Source: Algihabitans albus (lineage in GTDB: Bacteria; Pseudomonadota; Alphaproteobacteria; Kiloniellales; DSM-21159). Taken from it: a stretch of DNA of 64,000 nt. Every line of letters begins with the position of its first letter. Within the stretch, counting starts at the first letter, position 1. Below, piece after piece: positions 26,741 through 35,437 of the stretch. Where the stretch lies: the NCBI RefSeq assembly GCF_003572205.1, contig NZ_QXNY01000005.1, positions 124,001-188,000 of the forward strand, read 5' to 3'. The translations under genes and the position numbers were made by a program. Below the pieces are notes generated by a model. It had not been told where the DNA came from and did not search any database. It saw only the letters and a list, made by a program, of their open reading frames with translations.

Positions 26741-28000
26741 CTACTCCGCCGCATCGGCTTGCCTGGCCGTGCTCCCCTGGCGCCCCTGTCCGGACGGCTG
26801 CCTGCGTTTCCAGTCGACCATATAGTCTCGGGTGATGGGCAGTGCCGCGACGTCGCGGGCCATCTGAAGCTGGAACACCATCTGGCCCATTTGGCGGAAC
26901 GAGAGCTCGCAGCCGACCAGATAGAACTCCCACATGCGGCAGAAGCGCTCGTCGTAGAGCACGGCGGCTCTCTCCCAGTTGGCCATGAAGCGCTTGTGCC
27001 AGTCGCGCAGTGTTTCGGCGTAGTGCAGCCGCAGGATCTCGATGTCGGCGGTCCAGAGTCCGGATCGTTCGACAGCCGGCAACACTTCGCTGAGGGAGGG
27101 TGTATAGCCGCCGGGAAAGATGTACTTGCGCAGCCAGGGGTTCGTGGCGGTCGGCGCGTGGGTTGAGCCGATGGAATGCAACAAAGCGACGCCGTCGGGT
27201 TTCAGCAACTTGGCGATCCGGTCGAAGAACGCGCGGTAGTGGGCTGGGCCGACATGTTCGAACATGCCGACCGAGACGATCCGATCGAAGGTTCCCTCCA
27301 GGTGACGGTAGTCGATCAGCTCGAATCGGACTCTCTTGTCCAGTCCGCGTGCTTTGGCGCGCTCGCGGGCAAGCGTAAGCTGCTCGGTCGACAGCGTAAT
27401 TCCAAGCACCTCTGCCTCGGCCGTCTCGGCCAGATAGAGGGCCAAGCCGCCCCACCCGCAGCCGATATCCAGGACCTTCAGGGCCGGCCTGTCGAGCTTC
27501 AGTTTGGCCGCGATATGGATTTTCTTGTCGAGCTGCGCCTGATCGAGATCTCTGTCCGGCGTGGCGTAGTAGCCGCAGGAGTATTGCCGGTCGGCATCGA
27601 GGAAAAGGTCGTAGAACGCGCGCGAGAGATCGTAGTGGTGGTGAACGTTCCTGCGCGACCGCGCGACCGGGTTGAAGGATAGCAGTCTGCGCAGGGCCTG
27701 CTCGGAGGAATGCAGCCACCTGAAGACAGTGTGCGTTTCCAGGTGGACCATGTTGTCGATGGCGACGGTGAGCAGGGCTTCCAGGCTGCCCTCCTCGATG
27801 ACCATGCGGCCGTCCATGTAGGCCTCGCCGAAGGCCAGTTTCGGGTTGAGTAGCAGTTTTCGCTCGGTGGCCCGGTCGGTCAGCCGTATCCTGACCCTGT
27901 CGCCGCTGCCGTCGCCATAGCGCTCTCGGCGACCGTCTGCGTAGGCGATCTCGAGGTCGCCGCTGCGCATGACCCTGTCGAAGAAGCGGTGCGTCAGCAT
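26741..28000 (-). CDS. cfa: Cyclopropane-fatty-acyl-phospholipid synthase
   Basis: A 419-aa SAM-dependent enzyme that methylenates unsaturated acyl chains of membrane phospholipids. The SAM motif is VLDIGCGWGGLALYLAE near residue 175. Other blocks are HYDLSRAFYDLFLDADRQYSCGY split over two conserved motifs, and the catalytic-domain FDRIVSVGMFEHVG. The ATG at 28000 sits behind GGAGGG; the frame stays open upstream but lacks coding character. The C-terminal tail is basic. Likely cytoplasmic membrane-associated. Confidence 0.95.
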   Translation of the reverse strand: MLTHRFFDRVMRSGDLEIAYADGRRERYGDGSGDRVRIRLTDRATERKLLLNPKLAFGEAYMDGRMVIEEGSLEALLTVAIDNMVHLETHTVFRWLHSSEQALRRLLSFNPVARSRRNVHHHYDLSRAFYDLFLDADRQYSCGYYATPDRDLDQAQLDKKIHIAAKLKLDRPALKVLDIGCGWGGLALYLAETAEAEVLGITLSTEQLTLARERAKARGLDKRVRFELIDYRHLEGTFDRIVSVGMFEHVGPAHYRAFFDRIAKLLKPDGVALLHSIGSTHAPTATNPWLRKYIFPGGYTPSLSEVLPAVERSGLWTADIEILRLHYAETLRDWHKRFMANWERAAVLYDERFCRMWEFYLVGCELSFRQMGQMVFQLQMARDVAALPITRDYMVDWKRRQPSGQGRQGSTARQADAAE

Positions 28001-28188
28001 CGCCGAACCCTCCGACCTCAAGGGGTTGGCCTGCCCGCAGGTACTGCCCCGTACTTGAACCTCCCCAAACGAGCCGCCGCCGGTTCCGCGGGCATCCGGC
28101 ACTCGACCCGTCAAGCCACCGAAAATGTTAGCGATCCGTCAATCGGTCTGTCTAGGGCACCTCCAAAATTTGTTCCAGGGCAAACGAA

Positions 28189-28218
28189 AAGCGCCGCCAC
28201 GTCTCCGTGGCGGCGCTT
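28189..28218 (-). terminator. Terminator of the rpsF-rpsR-rplI operon
   Basis: Perfect 13-base stem AAGCGCCGCCACG / CGTGGCGGCGCTT with a 4-base loop. On the minus strand it lies 27 bases after the rplI stop and is followed by TTCGTTTG, a modest U-tract. A good intrinsic terminator for the ribosomal operon. Confidence 0.8.
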
Positions 28219-28245
28219 CATCGCCGTATCGCTAAAGCGGTCGGA

Positions 28246-28848
28246 TCAGGCGTTGACGCGCCCCTCCGCCTCTTCGTCGTGCTCGACGTCTTCATCGGCG
28301 GCTTCGATCTGCTCCTCGAGAGCGGCTTCGGCAGCTGCCAGAGCCTCTTCCTGCTCTTCCGCGCTGAACGCTTCGCCAGTGGCCGCCTGAGTTTCCGCTT
28401 CCTCGTTGGAGCGGGCGATATTGGCCGTGATGGTGACGCTGACCTCCGGATGCAGGCGCACCCGAATATCATGCAGGCCAAGCGTCTTGATCGGCCTGTC
28501 GAGAACGATCTGGCCGCGCGCCACGGTGATGCCGTTTTCCCGGATCGCGTCGGCCAGGTCGCGCGACGACACCGAACCGTAAAGCTGTCCGGTTTCGCCG
28601 GCCTGACGGATCAGGATCACCTGGGCATGGTCGATCTTCTTGGCCACCGCCGCAGCTTCGTCCCGCCGCTTGAGGTTTTCAGCCTCAAGGTGGGTGCGCT
28701 GGCTTTCGAAGTAACTGAGGTTTTCCTTCGTTGCCCGAAGCGCTTTGCGCTGGGGCAGCAGGAAATTACGCGCGAAGCCGGGCTTGACGCGCACGACGTC
28801 GCCCATCTGGCCCAGCTTCTCGATGCGCTCGAGGAGGATGACTTCCAT
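28246..28848 (-). CDS. rplI: Ribosomal protein L9
   Basis: A 200-aa large-subunit protein. The N-terminal domain [21 protein letters not shown] with [14 protein letters not shown] is diagnostic. The C-terminal extension past residue 150 is very acidic (runs of Glu and Ala ending [11 protein letters not shown]), which is longer than the E. coli protein (149 aa) and common in alphaproteobacteria. It is third in the rpsF-rpsR-rplI operon, 40 bases after rpsR. Confidence 0.97.
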   Translation of the reverse strand: MEVILLERIEKLGQMGDVVRVKPGFARNFLLPQRKALRATKENLSYFESQRTHLEAENLKRRDEAAAVAKKIDHAQVILIRQAGETGQLYGSVSSRDLADAIRENGITVARGQIVLDRPIKTLGLHDIRVRLHPEVSVTITANIARSNEEAETQAATGEAFSAEEQEEALAAAEAALEEQIEAADEDVEHDEEAEGRVNA

Positions 28849-28888
28849 ATCTTTCGCCTTCTTAAGTCCGCAGCCTTCCGAATGCCGC

Positions 28889-29146
28889 CTACTGAATGAC
28901 GTAGGGCAGCAGGGCGAGGAAGCGGGCACGCTTGACGGCACGAGCCAGCTCACGCTGCTTTTTGGCGGAGACCGCGGTGATGCGGCTGGGCACGATCTTG
29001 CCACGCTCCGATACGAAGCGCTGCAGGAGGCGCATGTCCTTATAGTCGATCTTCGGCGCATTGGGGCCGGAGAAGGGGCAGGACTTGCGGCGGCGGAAGA
29101 AGGGCCGGCGTGGGCCGGCGCTCTTGCTGACGATTTCGACAGCCAT
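28889..29146 (-). CDS. rpsR: Ribosomal protein S18
   Basis: An 85-aa small-subunit protein. The blocks [29 protein letters not shown] and the C-terminal [12 protein letters not shown] identify S18, which pairs with S6 on the ribosome platform. A single Cys (CPF) remains. It lies 5 bases after rpsF. Confidence 0.97.
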   Translation of the reverse strand: MAVEIVSKSAGPRRPFFRRRKSCPFSGPNAPKIDYKDMRLLQRFVSERGKIVPSRITAVSAKKQRELARAVKRARFLALLPYVIQ

Positions 29147-29151
29147 GTCGC

Positions 29152-29607
29152 TTACTCCCCAGCTCTGTTTTCAGGGCGCTCGTCACGGTCGCGACGTGGG
29201 CCACGGTCGTCGCGGTCGCGACGCGGGCCGCGATCGCCGCGATCCCCACGGTCGCCGCGCGGACCGCGACGGTCGTCACGGGCACCGCGATTCTGCAGGA
29301 CGGCAGAGGGCTCGGGGTCGAGTTCCGGAACCCGCACCGTGAGATAGCGCAGGATATCCTCGTTGAAGCGCATGATGCGCTCGTACTCGGTCACCGCCTC
29401 GGCCGGGGCGTCCAGGTTCATCAGGACGTAATGGCCCTTGCGATTCTTCTTGATCTTGTAGGCGAGGTTGCGCAGGCCCCAGCTTTCGCGTTTGGCGACG
29501 TCGCCGCCACCCGTCTTGATCACTTCAACCAGCTCGTCCGTGAGCTGTTCGACCTGCTGCGCGGACAGGTCCTGACGCGCGATGACCACGCTCTCGTAAT
29601 ACGGCAC
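29152..29607 (-). CDS. rpsF: Ribosomal protein S6 with RD/RG-rich tail
   Basis: A 151-aa small-subunit protein starting at GTG 29607 behind AAAGGAG. The first about 100 residues are the S6 fold ([45 protein letters not shown]). The C-terminal about 45 residues are low-complexity, with repeated [15 protein letters not shown] units; DNA there is a short imperfect repeat (about 29160-29285). E. coli S6 has a Glu-tail added by RimK; this Arg/Asp tail differs. It heads the operon. A promoter candidate lies near 29803-29830. Confidence 0.96.
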   Translation of the reverse strand: MPYYESVVIARQDLSAQQVEQLTDELVEVIKTGGGDVAKRESWGLRNLAYKIKKNRKGHYVLMNLDAPAEAVTEYERIMRFNEDILRYLTVRVPELDPEPSAVLQNRGARDDRRGPRGDRGDRGDRGPRRDRDDRGPRRDRDERPENRAGE

Positions 29608-29750
29608 CGATAGACTCCTTTCGGCTGTTTCATGGACCGGCGCCCCCCGAAAACGGGCGGCCAACCCGGCCCTAGCCGACTGCGTGCATCCCAAGCGTTT
29701 GGGCGAGCGGCAGACGGCAAGGAGTTTTCCCGCATGGTCTCCTTGGCAAG

Positions 29751-29774
29751 GTCCACTGGAATAAAGTCCACTGG
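29751..29774. repeat. Tandem 9-base repeat in the rpsF leader
   Basis: GTCCACTGG occurs twice with a 6-base spacer (15-base period), on the plus strand; the leader RNA carries the complement CCAGTGGAC twice. It is exact in both copies. Confidence 0.6.
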
Positions 29775-29802
29775 GCAAGATCCCGACCGGCGAGAAGCGC
29801 GG

Positions 29803-29830
29803 AATATAGCGATTGGCGGACGCGGCGCAA
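29803..29830 (-). promoter_or_regulatory. Candidate promoter of rpsF-rpsR-rplI
   Basis: On the minus strand TTGCGC (29830-29825), a 16-base spacer and TATATT (29808-29803) form a fair sigma-70-type promoter reading toward rpsF. No transcript evidence is available. Confidence 0.5.
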
Positions 29831-29873
29831 GCCCGACGCCTCGACCAGCGGACGTCTTCATACTTTCCCGAGC

Positions 29874-29901
29874 TTGACAGGGTAACGGCGCACGTTAGAC
29901 A
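29874..29901 (+). promoter_or_regulatory. Candidate promoter of fabD
   Basis: A perfect -35 TTGACA (29874-29879) is followed after 16 bases by TAGACA (29896-29901). It reads toward fabD, about 100 bases before its start codon. Consistent with a housekeeping promoter of the fatty-acid cluster. Confidence 0.5.
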
Positions 29902-30002
29902 TACGCGCCCTCACGAACGCCAAGATGTCCTCGTGAATCCCAGGATCTCGGCCTTTTCGCCAGCTTTCCGAGCCCTTCTCAAGAATTGCCATAAGAACTG
30001 CA

Positions 30003-30950
30003 ATGCCGAAGCGCGCCTTCATCTTCCCCGGACAAGGGAGCCAGCAGGTCGGTATGGGCCGTGAGCTGGCCGAGGCCTTTCAGACCGCTCGTTTGGTTTT
30101 CGAAGAGGTGGATGATGCGCTGGATCAGCGTCTCTCGCGCCTGATGTTCGAGGGGCCTGAGAGCGACCTGACCCTGACCGAAAACGCGCAACCCGCCCTC
30201 ATGGCCGTTTCGCTGGCGACCACGCGCGTCATCGAACGGGACGGGGGCAAAGCGCTGGCTGAGGTGGCGGCCTTCGTCGCCGGTCATTCTCTCGGCGAGT
30301 ACTCGGCGCTGGCGGCCGCCGGCAGTCTGGAACTGGTCGATGCCGCACGCCTGCTGCGGCAGCGCGGCCAGGCGATGCAGAAGGCGGTTCCAGTCGGTGC
30401 GGGCGCCATGGCCGCCATTCTCGGCCTCGATCTGGAAACCGTGCGTCAGCTCGCCCAGGACGCCTCGAACGCGACGGAAGTCTGCGTGACGGCCAATGAC
30501 AACGCGCCCGGGCAAGTGGTGATTTCGGGCGATAAGCTGGCGGTCGAGCGAGCGGTGGCCCTGGCGGCGGAACGCGGCGGCAAGCGCAGCGTGATCTTGC
30601 CGGTCTCCGCACCCTTCCATTGCCCCCTGATGGCGCCTGCGGCGGATGTCATGGCCGAAGCTCTGGCCGCGGTGACACTTGCGCCCCCGCAGGTTCCAGT
30701 GGTCGCCAATGTCACGGCCCGGCCGCTGCACGATCCGGAGACTCTTCGCCGCCTCCTGGTCGAGCAGGTCACCGGCATGGTGCGTTGGCGCGAATCCGTC
30801 GAAACGATGCGAGATGAAGGCGTCGAGGTTTTCGTCGAATGCGGCGCGGGCAAGGTCCTGACCGGCCTGACTCGTCGCATCGATCGGGCCTTGACGGGCA
30901 CGGCGATAAATAGCCCGGCCGATATCGAGACCTTTCTCGGCAGTCTGTAG
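30003..30950 (+). CDS. fabD: Malonyl-CoA:ACP transacylase
   Basis: A 315-aa enzyme that loads malonyl groups on ACP. It starts MPKRAFIFPGQGSQQVGMG. The nucleophile serine is in GHSLGEYSAL near residue 98, and the catalytic histidine in VSAPFHCPLM near residue 205. First gene of fabD-fabG-acpP-fabF-mltG. Length is normal. The ATG at 30003 is well placed at the conserved N-terminus. Confidence 0.97.
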   Translation: MPKRAFIFPGQGSQQVGMGRELAEAFQTARLVFEEVDDALDQRLSRLMFEGPESDLTLTENAQPALMAVSLATTRVIERDGGKALAEVAAFVAGHSLGEYSALAAAGSLELVDAARLLRQRGQAMQKAVPVGAGAMAAILGLDLETVRQLAQDASNATEVCVTANDNAPGQVVISGDKLAVERAVALAAERGGKRSVILPVSAPFHCPLMAPAADVMAEALAAVTLAPPQVPVVANVTARPLHDPETLRRLLVEQVTGMVRWRESVETMRDEGVEVFVECGAGKVLTGLTRRIDRALTGTAINSPADIETFLGSL

Positions 30951-30961
30951 GAGCGGAGCGG

Positions 30962-31699
30962 ATGTTCGATCTGAGTGGCAAGACCGCGCTGGTCACGGGC
31001 GCGACGGGCGGCATCGGCGCCGCCATTGCCCGGGCGCTGCACGCCCAGGGCGCCGCCGTGGCCTTGTCCGGTACCCGGACCGATGTGTTGGAGGCGCTCG
31101 CCGGCGACTTGGGCGAGCGGGTTGCCGTCACGCCCTGCAATCTGTCGGATGCCGAGGCGACGGCCGCCCTGCCGGGTCAAGCGGAAGCCGCGCTGGGCGG
31201 CCTCGACATCCTGGTCAACAATGCCGGACTGACACGCGACAACCTTGCCCTGCGCATGAAGGACGAGGACTGGCAAACGGTCCTGGACGTCAATCTGACG
31301 GCCGCTTTCCGCCTGTCGCGCGCGGCCTTGCGGGGCATGATGAAGCGACGCTGGGGGCGAATCGTCAGCATCACCTCGGTGGTCGGCGTCACCGGCAATC
31401 CCGGCCAGACCAACTACGCAGCCTCGAAGGCTGGACTGATCGGGCTGTCGAAGTCCCTCGCGGCGGAGGTCGCGAGCCGCGGCATCACCGTCAACTGCGT
31501 CGCTCCGGGCTTCATCGAGACAGCCATGACCGACGCGCTGAGCGAAGATCAGAAGCAACGCATCCTGACGGCCGTGCCCGCCGGGGTGTTGGGGCGCCCC
31601 GAGGACGTCGCTGCTGCGGTGGCCTATCTCGCGTCCGGCGAGGGCGGCTACGTCACCGGGCAGACCTTGCATGTGAATGGCGGAATGGCGATGTTATGA
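30962..31699 (+). CDS. fabG: 3-oxoacyl-ACP reductase
   Basis: A 245-aa SDR that reduces beta-ketoacyl-ACP with NADPH. The motifs TGATGGIGAAIA, NNAGLTRDNL, and YAASKAGLIGLSKSLA, plus the C-terminal GQTLHVNGGMAM, are those of FabG. It follows fabD by 11 bases with a GAGCGGA-type site. The order fabD-fabG-acpP-fabF is the standard cluster. Confidence 0.97.
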   Translation: MFDLSGKTALVTGATGGIGAAIARALHAQGAAVALSGTRTDVLEALAGDLGERVAVTPCNLSDAEATAALPGQAEAALGGLDILVNNAGLTRDNLALRMKDEDWQTVLDVNLTAAFRLSRAALRGMMKRRWGRIVSITSVVGVTGNPGQTNYAASKAGLIGLSKSLAAEVASRGITVNCVAPGFIETAMTDALSEDQKQRILTAVPAGVLGRPEDVAAAVAYLASGEGGYVTGQTLHVNGGMAML

Positions 31700-31745
31700 C
31701 CGCATCTGCGGGGCAATCGCGACATTTGACAGGGGTCTGCACGCC

Positions 31746-31775
31746 GATTGGCAAAGCAGGGAGCCTGTGCTAAGA
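31746..31775 (+). promoter_or_regulatory. Possible internal promoter for acpP
   Basis: In the 235-base gap after fabG, TTGGCA (31748-31753), a 17-base spacer and TAAGAG make a weak promoter reading toward acpP. A second TTGACA sits at 31726-31731 without a good -10. An extra acpP promoter would fit the high level of ACP needed, but the sites are weak. Confidence 0.3.
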
Positions 31776-31934
31776 GGCGGCGCCTTTAAGCCGGCGAGGA
31801 TCGAAGTGAGGTCGGCGGAGTCGGGCCGCTGGAGCGGCGCCTGAGGCGCCATATCGAGCAGCAACTTCCGGAACAGAAACGATTGGGGGCACGAGGGTTT
31901 CGGCCTCCCGGGGAATCGAGAAGGTGAGAGGGTT

Positions 31935-32174
31935 ATGAGCGACATCGCGAACCGCGTGAAGAAGATCGTTGTTGAGCACCTCGGCGTCGAGGAGGAGAAG
32001 GTCACGGAAAGCGCCAGCTTCATCGACGACCTGGGCGCCGACAGCCTCGATACGGTCGAGCTGGTCATGGCCTTCGAAGAAGAGTTCGGCTGCGAGATTC
32101 CTGATGACGCCGCCGAGAAGATCGTGACCGTCAAGGACGCGATCGACTTCATCCAGGAGAACGCGGAGTCCTAA
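31935..32174 (+). CDS. acpP: Acyl carrier protein
   Basis: A 79-aa carrier of growing acyl chains. The serine for the 4'-phosphopantetheine arm is in [19 protein letters not shown] near residue 38. The protein is acidic, as usual. GTGAGAGGG-type Shine-Dalgarno precedes the ATG. The long 5' gap suggests separate expression control. Confidence 0.98.
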   Translation: MSDIANRVKKIVVEHLGVEEEKVTESASFIDDLGADSLDTVELVMAFEEEFGCEIPDDAAEKIVTVKDAIDFIQENAES

Positions 32175-32250
32175 GCCCCGGACTCGGTGTCTTCGCAGGT
32201 CGTGAAGACGCCGCCCCGCGGGCCGGCTTTGCGTTCCGGTACAGAGTGAT

Positions 32251-33519
32251 ATGAGACGCGTCGTCGTAACCGGTTTAGGACTCGTAACGCCTCTGGGCAC
32301 AGGTGTTGACCACGTTTGGCAGCGCCTGCTTGCGAGCGAATCCGGGATCAACGCCATACAGAACTTCGACGTTTCCGACCTGACCAGCAAAATCGGCGGG
32401 CAGCCACCGCTTGGGGAAAAGACCAGCGGCGGCTTCAACGCCGACGAATACATGCCGCAGAAAGAGCAGCGCAAGGTCGACCGCTTCATCGTGTACGGCA
32501 CCGCGGCGGCTCAAGAAGCGATCGAGGATGCCGGCTGGACGCCGAGCGACGAGGAGTCGCTCGAACGGACCGGTGTCATGATCGGCTCGGGGATCGGCGG
32601 GCTGGAGACGATCTGCGAGGGGGCGGTGACCGTGCATGAGCGCGGGCCACGGCGCCTTTCGCCCTTCTTCATCCCGGCGGCCTTGATCAACCTCGTGTCC
32701 GGGCACGTGTCCATCCGCTACGGCTTCAAGGGGCCGAACCATGCCGTGGTGACGGCCTGTTCGACCGGCGCGCATGCGATCGGCGACGCGGCCCGCCTGA
32801 TCGCGCTGGATGACGCCGACGTCATGGTTGCCGGCGGTGCGGAGGCTGCCGTGAACCGGATCGGGATCGCGGGTTTCTGTGCCTCGCGCGCGCTTTCGAC
32901 CAACTACAACGACACGCCCAGCCAGGCATCGCGTCCCTGGGACAAGGGCCGCGACGGCTTCGTCATGGGCGAGGGCGCCGGTGCTCTGGTGTTGGAAGAG
33001 TTGGAGCACGCCAAGAAGCGCGGCGCGCGCATCTATGCCGAGGTGACGGGCTACGGCCTCTCCGGCGACGCCTACCATATCACGGCGCCGCCGAACGACG
33101 GCAACGGCGGTTTCCGCTCCATGCGGGCGGCCCTGAAGCGTGCGCAGCTCGACCCCTCGGAGGTCGAATACGTGAATGCCCATGGCACCTCGACGCCCCT
33201 GGGCGACGTGATCGAGTTGGGCGCGGTCAAGAAGCTGTTCGGCCCGGCGGTCGAGACTATGTCGATGTCCTCGACCAAGTCGGCGATTGGGCATCTGCTC
33301 GGCGCTGCCGGTGCGGTGGAGGCGATCTTCTGCACCCTGTCGATCCGCGACGGCGTGGTGCCGCCGACCTTGAATCTCGACGATCCGGCCGACGAAACCG
33401 ATGCTGTCGATCTCGTCCCGCATCAGCCCAAGGAGCGCGCGGTGCGCAACGCGCTCAGCAACTCCTTCGGCTTCGGCGGGACCAACGCCAGCTTGGTCTT
33501 GAGCCGTTTCGACAGCTAA
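32251..33519 (+). CDS. fabF: 3-oxoacyl-ACP synthase II
   Basis: A 422-aa condensing enzyme. The active-site cysteine is in VTACSTGAHAIGDA near residue 170, the two histidines in NAHGTSTPLGD and SAIGHLLGAAGAVE. It elongates acyl-ACP with malonyl-ACP and sets unsaturated-chain temperature response in other bacteria. It follows acpP after 76 bases that hold a small hairpin GTCTTC...GAAGAC. The N-terminus MRRVVVTGLGLVTPLG is standard. Confidence 0.98.
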   Translation: MRRVVVTGLGLVTPLGTGVDHVWQRLLASESGINAIQNFDVSDLTSKIGGQPPLGEKTSGGFNADEYMPQKEQRKVDRFIVYGTAAAQEAIEDAGWTPSDEESLERTGVMIGSGIGGLETICEGAVTVHERGPRRLSPFFIPAALINLVSGHVSIRYGFKGPNHAVVTACSTGAHAIGDAARLIALDDADVMVAGGAEAAVNRIGIAGFCASRALSTNYNDTPSQASRPWDKGRDGFVMGEGAGALVLEELEHAKKRGARIYAEVTGYGLSGDAYHITAPPNDGNGGFRSMRAALKRAQLDPSEVEYVNAHGTSTPLGDVIELGAVKKLFGPAVETMSMSSTKSAIGHLLGAAGAVEAIFCTLSIRDGVVPPTLNLDDPADETDAVDLVPHQPKERAVRNALSNSFGFGGTNASLVLSRFDS

Positions 33520-33534
33520 CCGCCGGAGGTGCCC

Positions 33535-34521
33535 TTGAGGTTCCTGCGCCTCACCTTGGGTTTGGTTCTGGTGGCCGGTCTGACCGCGGCCGGACTCGTT
33601 GCCTACAACGGCTATGCTAGCTTCACGCAGCCCGGCCCGCTGGACGCCACCCGCCGCGTGGTGGTCGAGCCGGGCATGGGACTGGAGCAGATCGCGGAGC
33701 GGCTGGCGGAGGCCAACGTGATCTCCGCGCCGCTGGTCTTTCGTCTCGGCGCCAAGCTGACCGACCAGGCGACCCGGCTGAAAGCCGGCGAGTACGAGTT
33801 CGCGCCCGGCGCGACCATGCAGGATGTTCTGGACCAGTTGAACACCGGCGAGACCGTCGTGCGCCGCCTGACGATCCCCGAAGGTCTGACGTCCGACGAG
33901 GTGGTCGCCCTGATCGAGGCGGCGGAAGGTCTGGTCGGGGAGGTCCCGGAGGTGCCGGCCGAGGGCGCTCTGCTGCCGGAAACCTATCACTACGCCTGGG
34001 GCGACAGCCGGGCCGACCTGGTGGCCCGCATGCGGGCCTCCCTGCAGGCGGCGCTCGAGGAGCTCTGGATCGGCCGTGCCGAGGGCCTTCCTTTGGAGAC
34101 GCCGGAGCAGGCCGTCGTGCTGGCCTCCATCATCGAGAAGGAAACCGGTGTGGCCGGCGAGCGGGCGCTGGTGGCCAGCGTCTTCATCAACCGTCTCAAC
34201 CGCGGCATGCGGCTGCAGTCCGACCCGACGGTGGTCTATGCCCTGACCGAGGGCACGGGGCCCTTGGGCCGCGCCCTGACCCGGGCCGACTGGCAGATCG
34301 AGCATCCTTACAACACCTATCGAATCGATGGTCTGCCGCCCGGCCCGATCGCCAACCCGGGCCGCACGGCTATTGCCGCCGCCTTGAACCCTGAGGAGAG
34401 CGAGTACCTCTACTTCGTCGCCGACGGGACCGGCGGTCACGCCTTCGCCACCTCCCTGGCCGAGCACAACCGCAACGTCGTCAACTGGCGCCGCGTCCGC
34501 GACGGCGGTCAAACTCAGTAG
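33535..34521 (+). CDS. mltG: Endolytic transglycosylase MltG
   Basis: A 328-aa membrane-anchored lytic transglycosylase (YceG family) that cuts nascent glycan strands. A single N-terminal transmembrane segment (LRLTLGLVLVAGLTAAGLVAY is hydrophobic over residues 5-24) is followed by a LysM-like segment and the catalytic domain. Catalytic Glu is in VLASIIEKETG and substrate-site QSDPTVVYAL follows. I prefer a TTG start at 33535, six bases after GGAGG (33524-33529); a GTG at 33529 overlaps that site. It ends the fab cluster, as in many proteobacteria. Confidence 0.93.
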   Translation: MRFLRLTLGLVLVAGLTAAGLVAYNGYASFTQPGPLDATRRVVVEPGMGLEQIAERLAEANVISAPLVFRLGAKLTDQATRLKAGEYEFAPGATMQDVLDQLNTGETVVRRLTIPEGLTSDEVVALIEAAEGLVGEVPEVPAEGALLPETYHYAWGDSRADLVARMRASLQAALEELWIGRAEGLPLETPEQAVVLASIIEKETGVAGERALVASVFINRLNRGMRLQSDPTVVYALTEGTGPLGRALTRADWQIEHPYNTYRIDGLPPGPIANPGRTAIAAALNPEESEYLYFVADGTGGHAFATSLAEHNRNVVNWRRVRDGGQTQ

Positions 34522-34795
34522 GCCGAGACGGCCGGTCTCCGCATCTGCGTTTCGAAGGACGGCGATAGAGGCCGCAAGGACGGAGGCGTCCCCGCTCACG
34601 CTTCCCTCCGGCGGAACAGCCCGCGAAACCTCTGGCGACTGACTGACGGAACAGTAAACAGCGTTTTGTTATGATTGAGAAAGTCGTCGGCAGTTAATCC
34701 ATTGGGTGATCGGCGCCGTCGACCCTCGAGCGGGGTCGCGCAAAACACACTGCCGCCCCTCTTGATCCGCGCGGCTCAGCCGCCACACTCTCGGG

Positions 34796-35053
34796 ATGTC
34801 CGACTTGCTACCGCACGAGAAGCGCTTCCTGAAGTTCCTTGGCGGTCACTTGGCGATGGGGGTGGCCGCGGCGGCCGCGCTGACCGGCATGCTGCTCTAT
34901 TTCGATTTCTTCAGCCTCTGGACGCTGGCCTCGACCCAGCGCGAGGGCTGGCTGGGGATCGTCATGATCTTCGCAGGTCTCGCGATCACCTTCGGCTCCG
35001 CCGCCATGGGCATCGGCATCATGAGCCGCGCCCGCTACGACGGGGAGGACTAG
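34796..35053 (+). CDS. Small membrane protein of unknown function
   Basis: An 85-aa protein with two hydrophobic helices, about residues 20-38 and 52-75 (GIVMIFAGLAITFGSAAMGIGIM). The N-terminus HEKRFLKFLGGH is basic and the C-terminus ends RARYDGED, suggesting both ends in the cytoplasm. I do not recognise the family. It stands alone: 274 bases after mltG and on the opposite strand from tRNA-Leu. The DNA upstream (34640-34700) is AT-rich and may hold its promoter. Confidence 0.7.
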   Translation: MSDLLPHEKRFLKFLGGHLAMGVAAAAALTGMLLYFDFFSLWTLASTQREGWLGIVMIFAGLAITFGSAAMGIGIMSRARYDGED

Positions 35054-35186
35054 AGGCGTAGATTCATTCAGACGCCTCGACCCGAATGGCCAGCCTTCAC
35101 GGCAGCGAGACCGTGCGGTTGCTCGCGCGTTCGGCGGCTGTCTAACAAACCACCGACGTTTGGACCTTCTATTTGATCCCAGGCTT

Positions 35187-35271
35187 TGGTGGCCCCTGCG
35201 GGACTCGAACCCGCACGTCCGAAGACCCGGGATTTTAAGTCCCGTGCGTCTACCAGTTCCGCCAAGGGGCC
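35187..35271 (-). tRNA. tRNA-Leu (anticodon TAA)
   Basis: An 85-base tRNA gene including encoded CCA. The acceptor arm GGCCCCT pairs with AGGGGCC before ACCA. The anticodon stem CGGGA / TCCCG encloses CTTAAAA, giving anticodon TAA (reads UUA/UUG). A long variable arm (GGTCTTCGGAC-type) marks a class II tRNA as expected for leucine. The T-arm holds GGTTCGAGTCC. Confidence 0.97.
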
Positions 35272-35437
35272 GGCGCCTCTGTCTCGGCGCGTCGTGACGG
35301 CGCCGAGGGGCCAAGATGGCAAGCCGTCATGGGGTCGGGCAAGCCCTGCGCGTAGCGCGCTTTGCCTTCGGCGGCGCTTGCGGCATAGCTTCTTCCTGCA
35401 ACGCAGACAAACAAACGCTTACAGGGGAGGCACGGTG

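Larger units (their letters stand above)
29608..30002. promoter_or_regulatory. Divergent region between rpsF and fabD with a long rpsF leader
   Basis: This 395-base stretch contains no convincing gene. On the minus strand a promoter candidate at 29803-29830 would make a leader of nearly 190 bases for rpsF. That leader holds a direct repeat (GTCCACTGG at 29751-29759 and 29766-29774) and a GC hairpin around CGCCC...GGGCG near 29640-29665. Such leaders often bind S6:S18 for feedback control in other bacteria; here that is only a suggestion. On the plus strand there is a fabD promoter candidate. Confidence 0.5.

Noticed and set aside
29160-29290. Short repeats in the rpsF 3' end as a CRISPR or mobile element
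   Set aside because: They encode the in-frame Arg/Asp-rich tail of S6, have no regular spacers, and no cas or transposase genes are near.
32275-34599. Minus-strand open frame opposite fabF-mltG
   Set aside because: Shadow frame; both plus-strand genes are certain from motifs.
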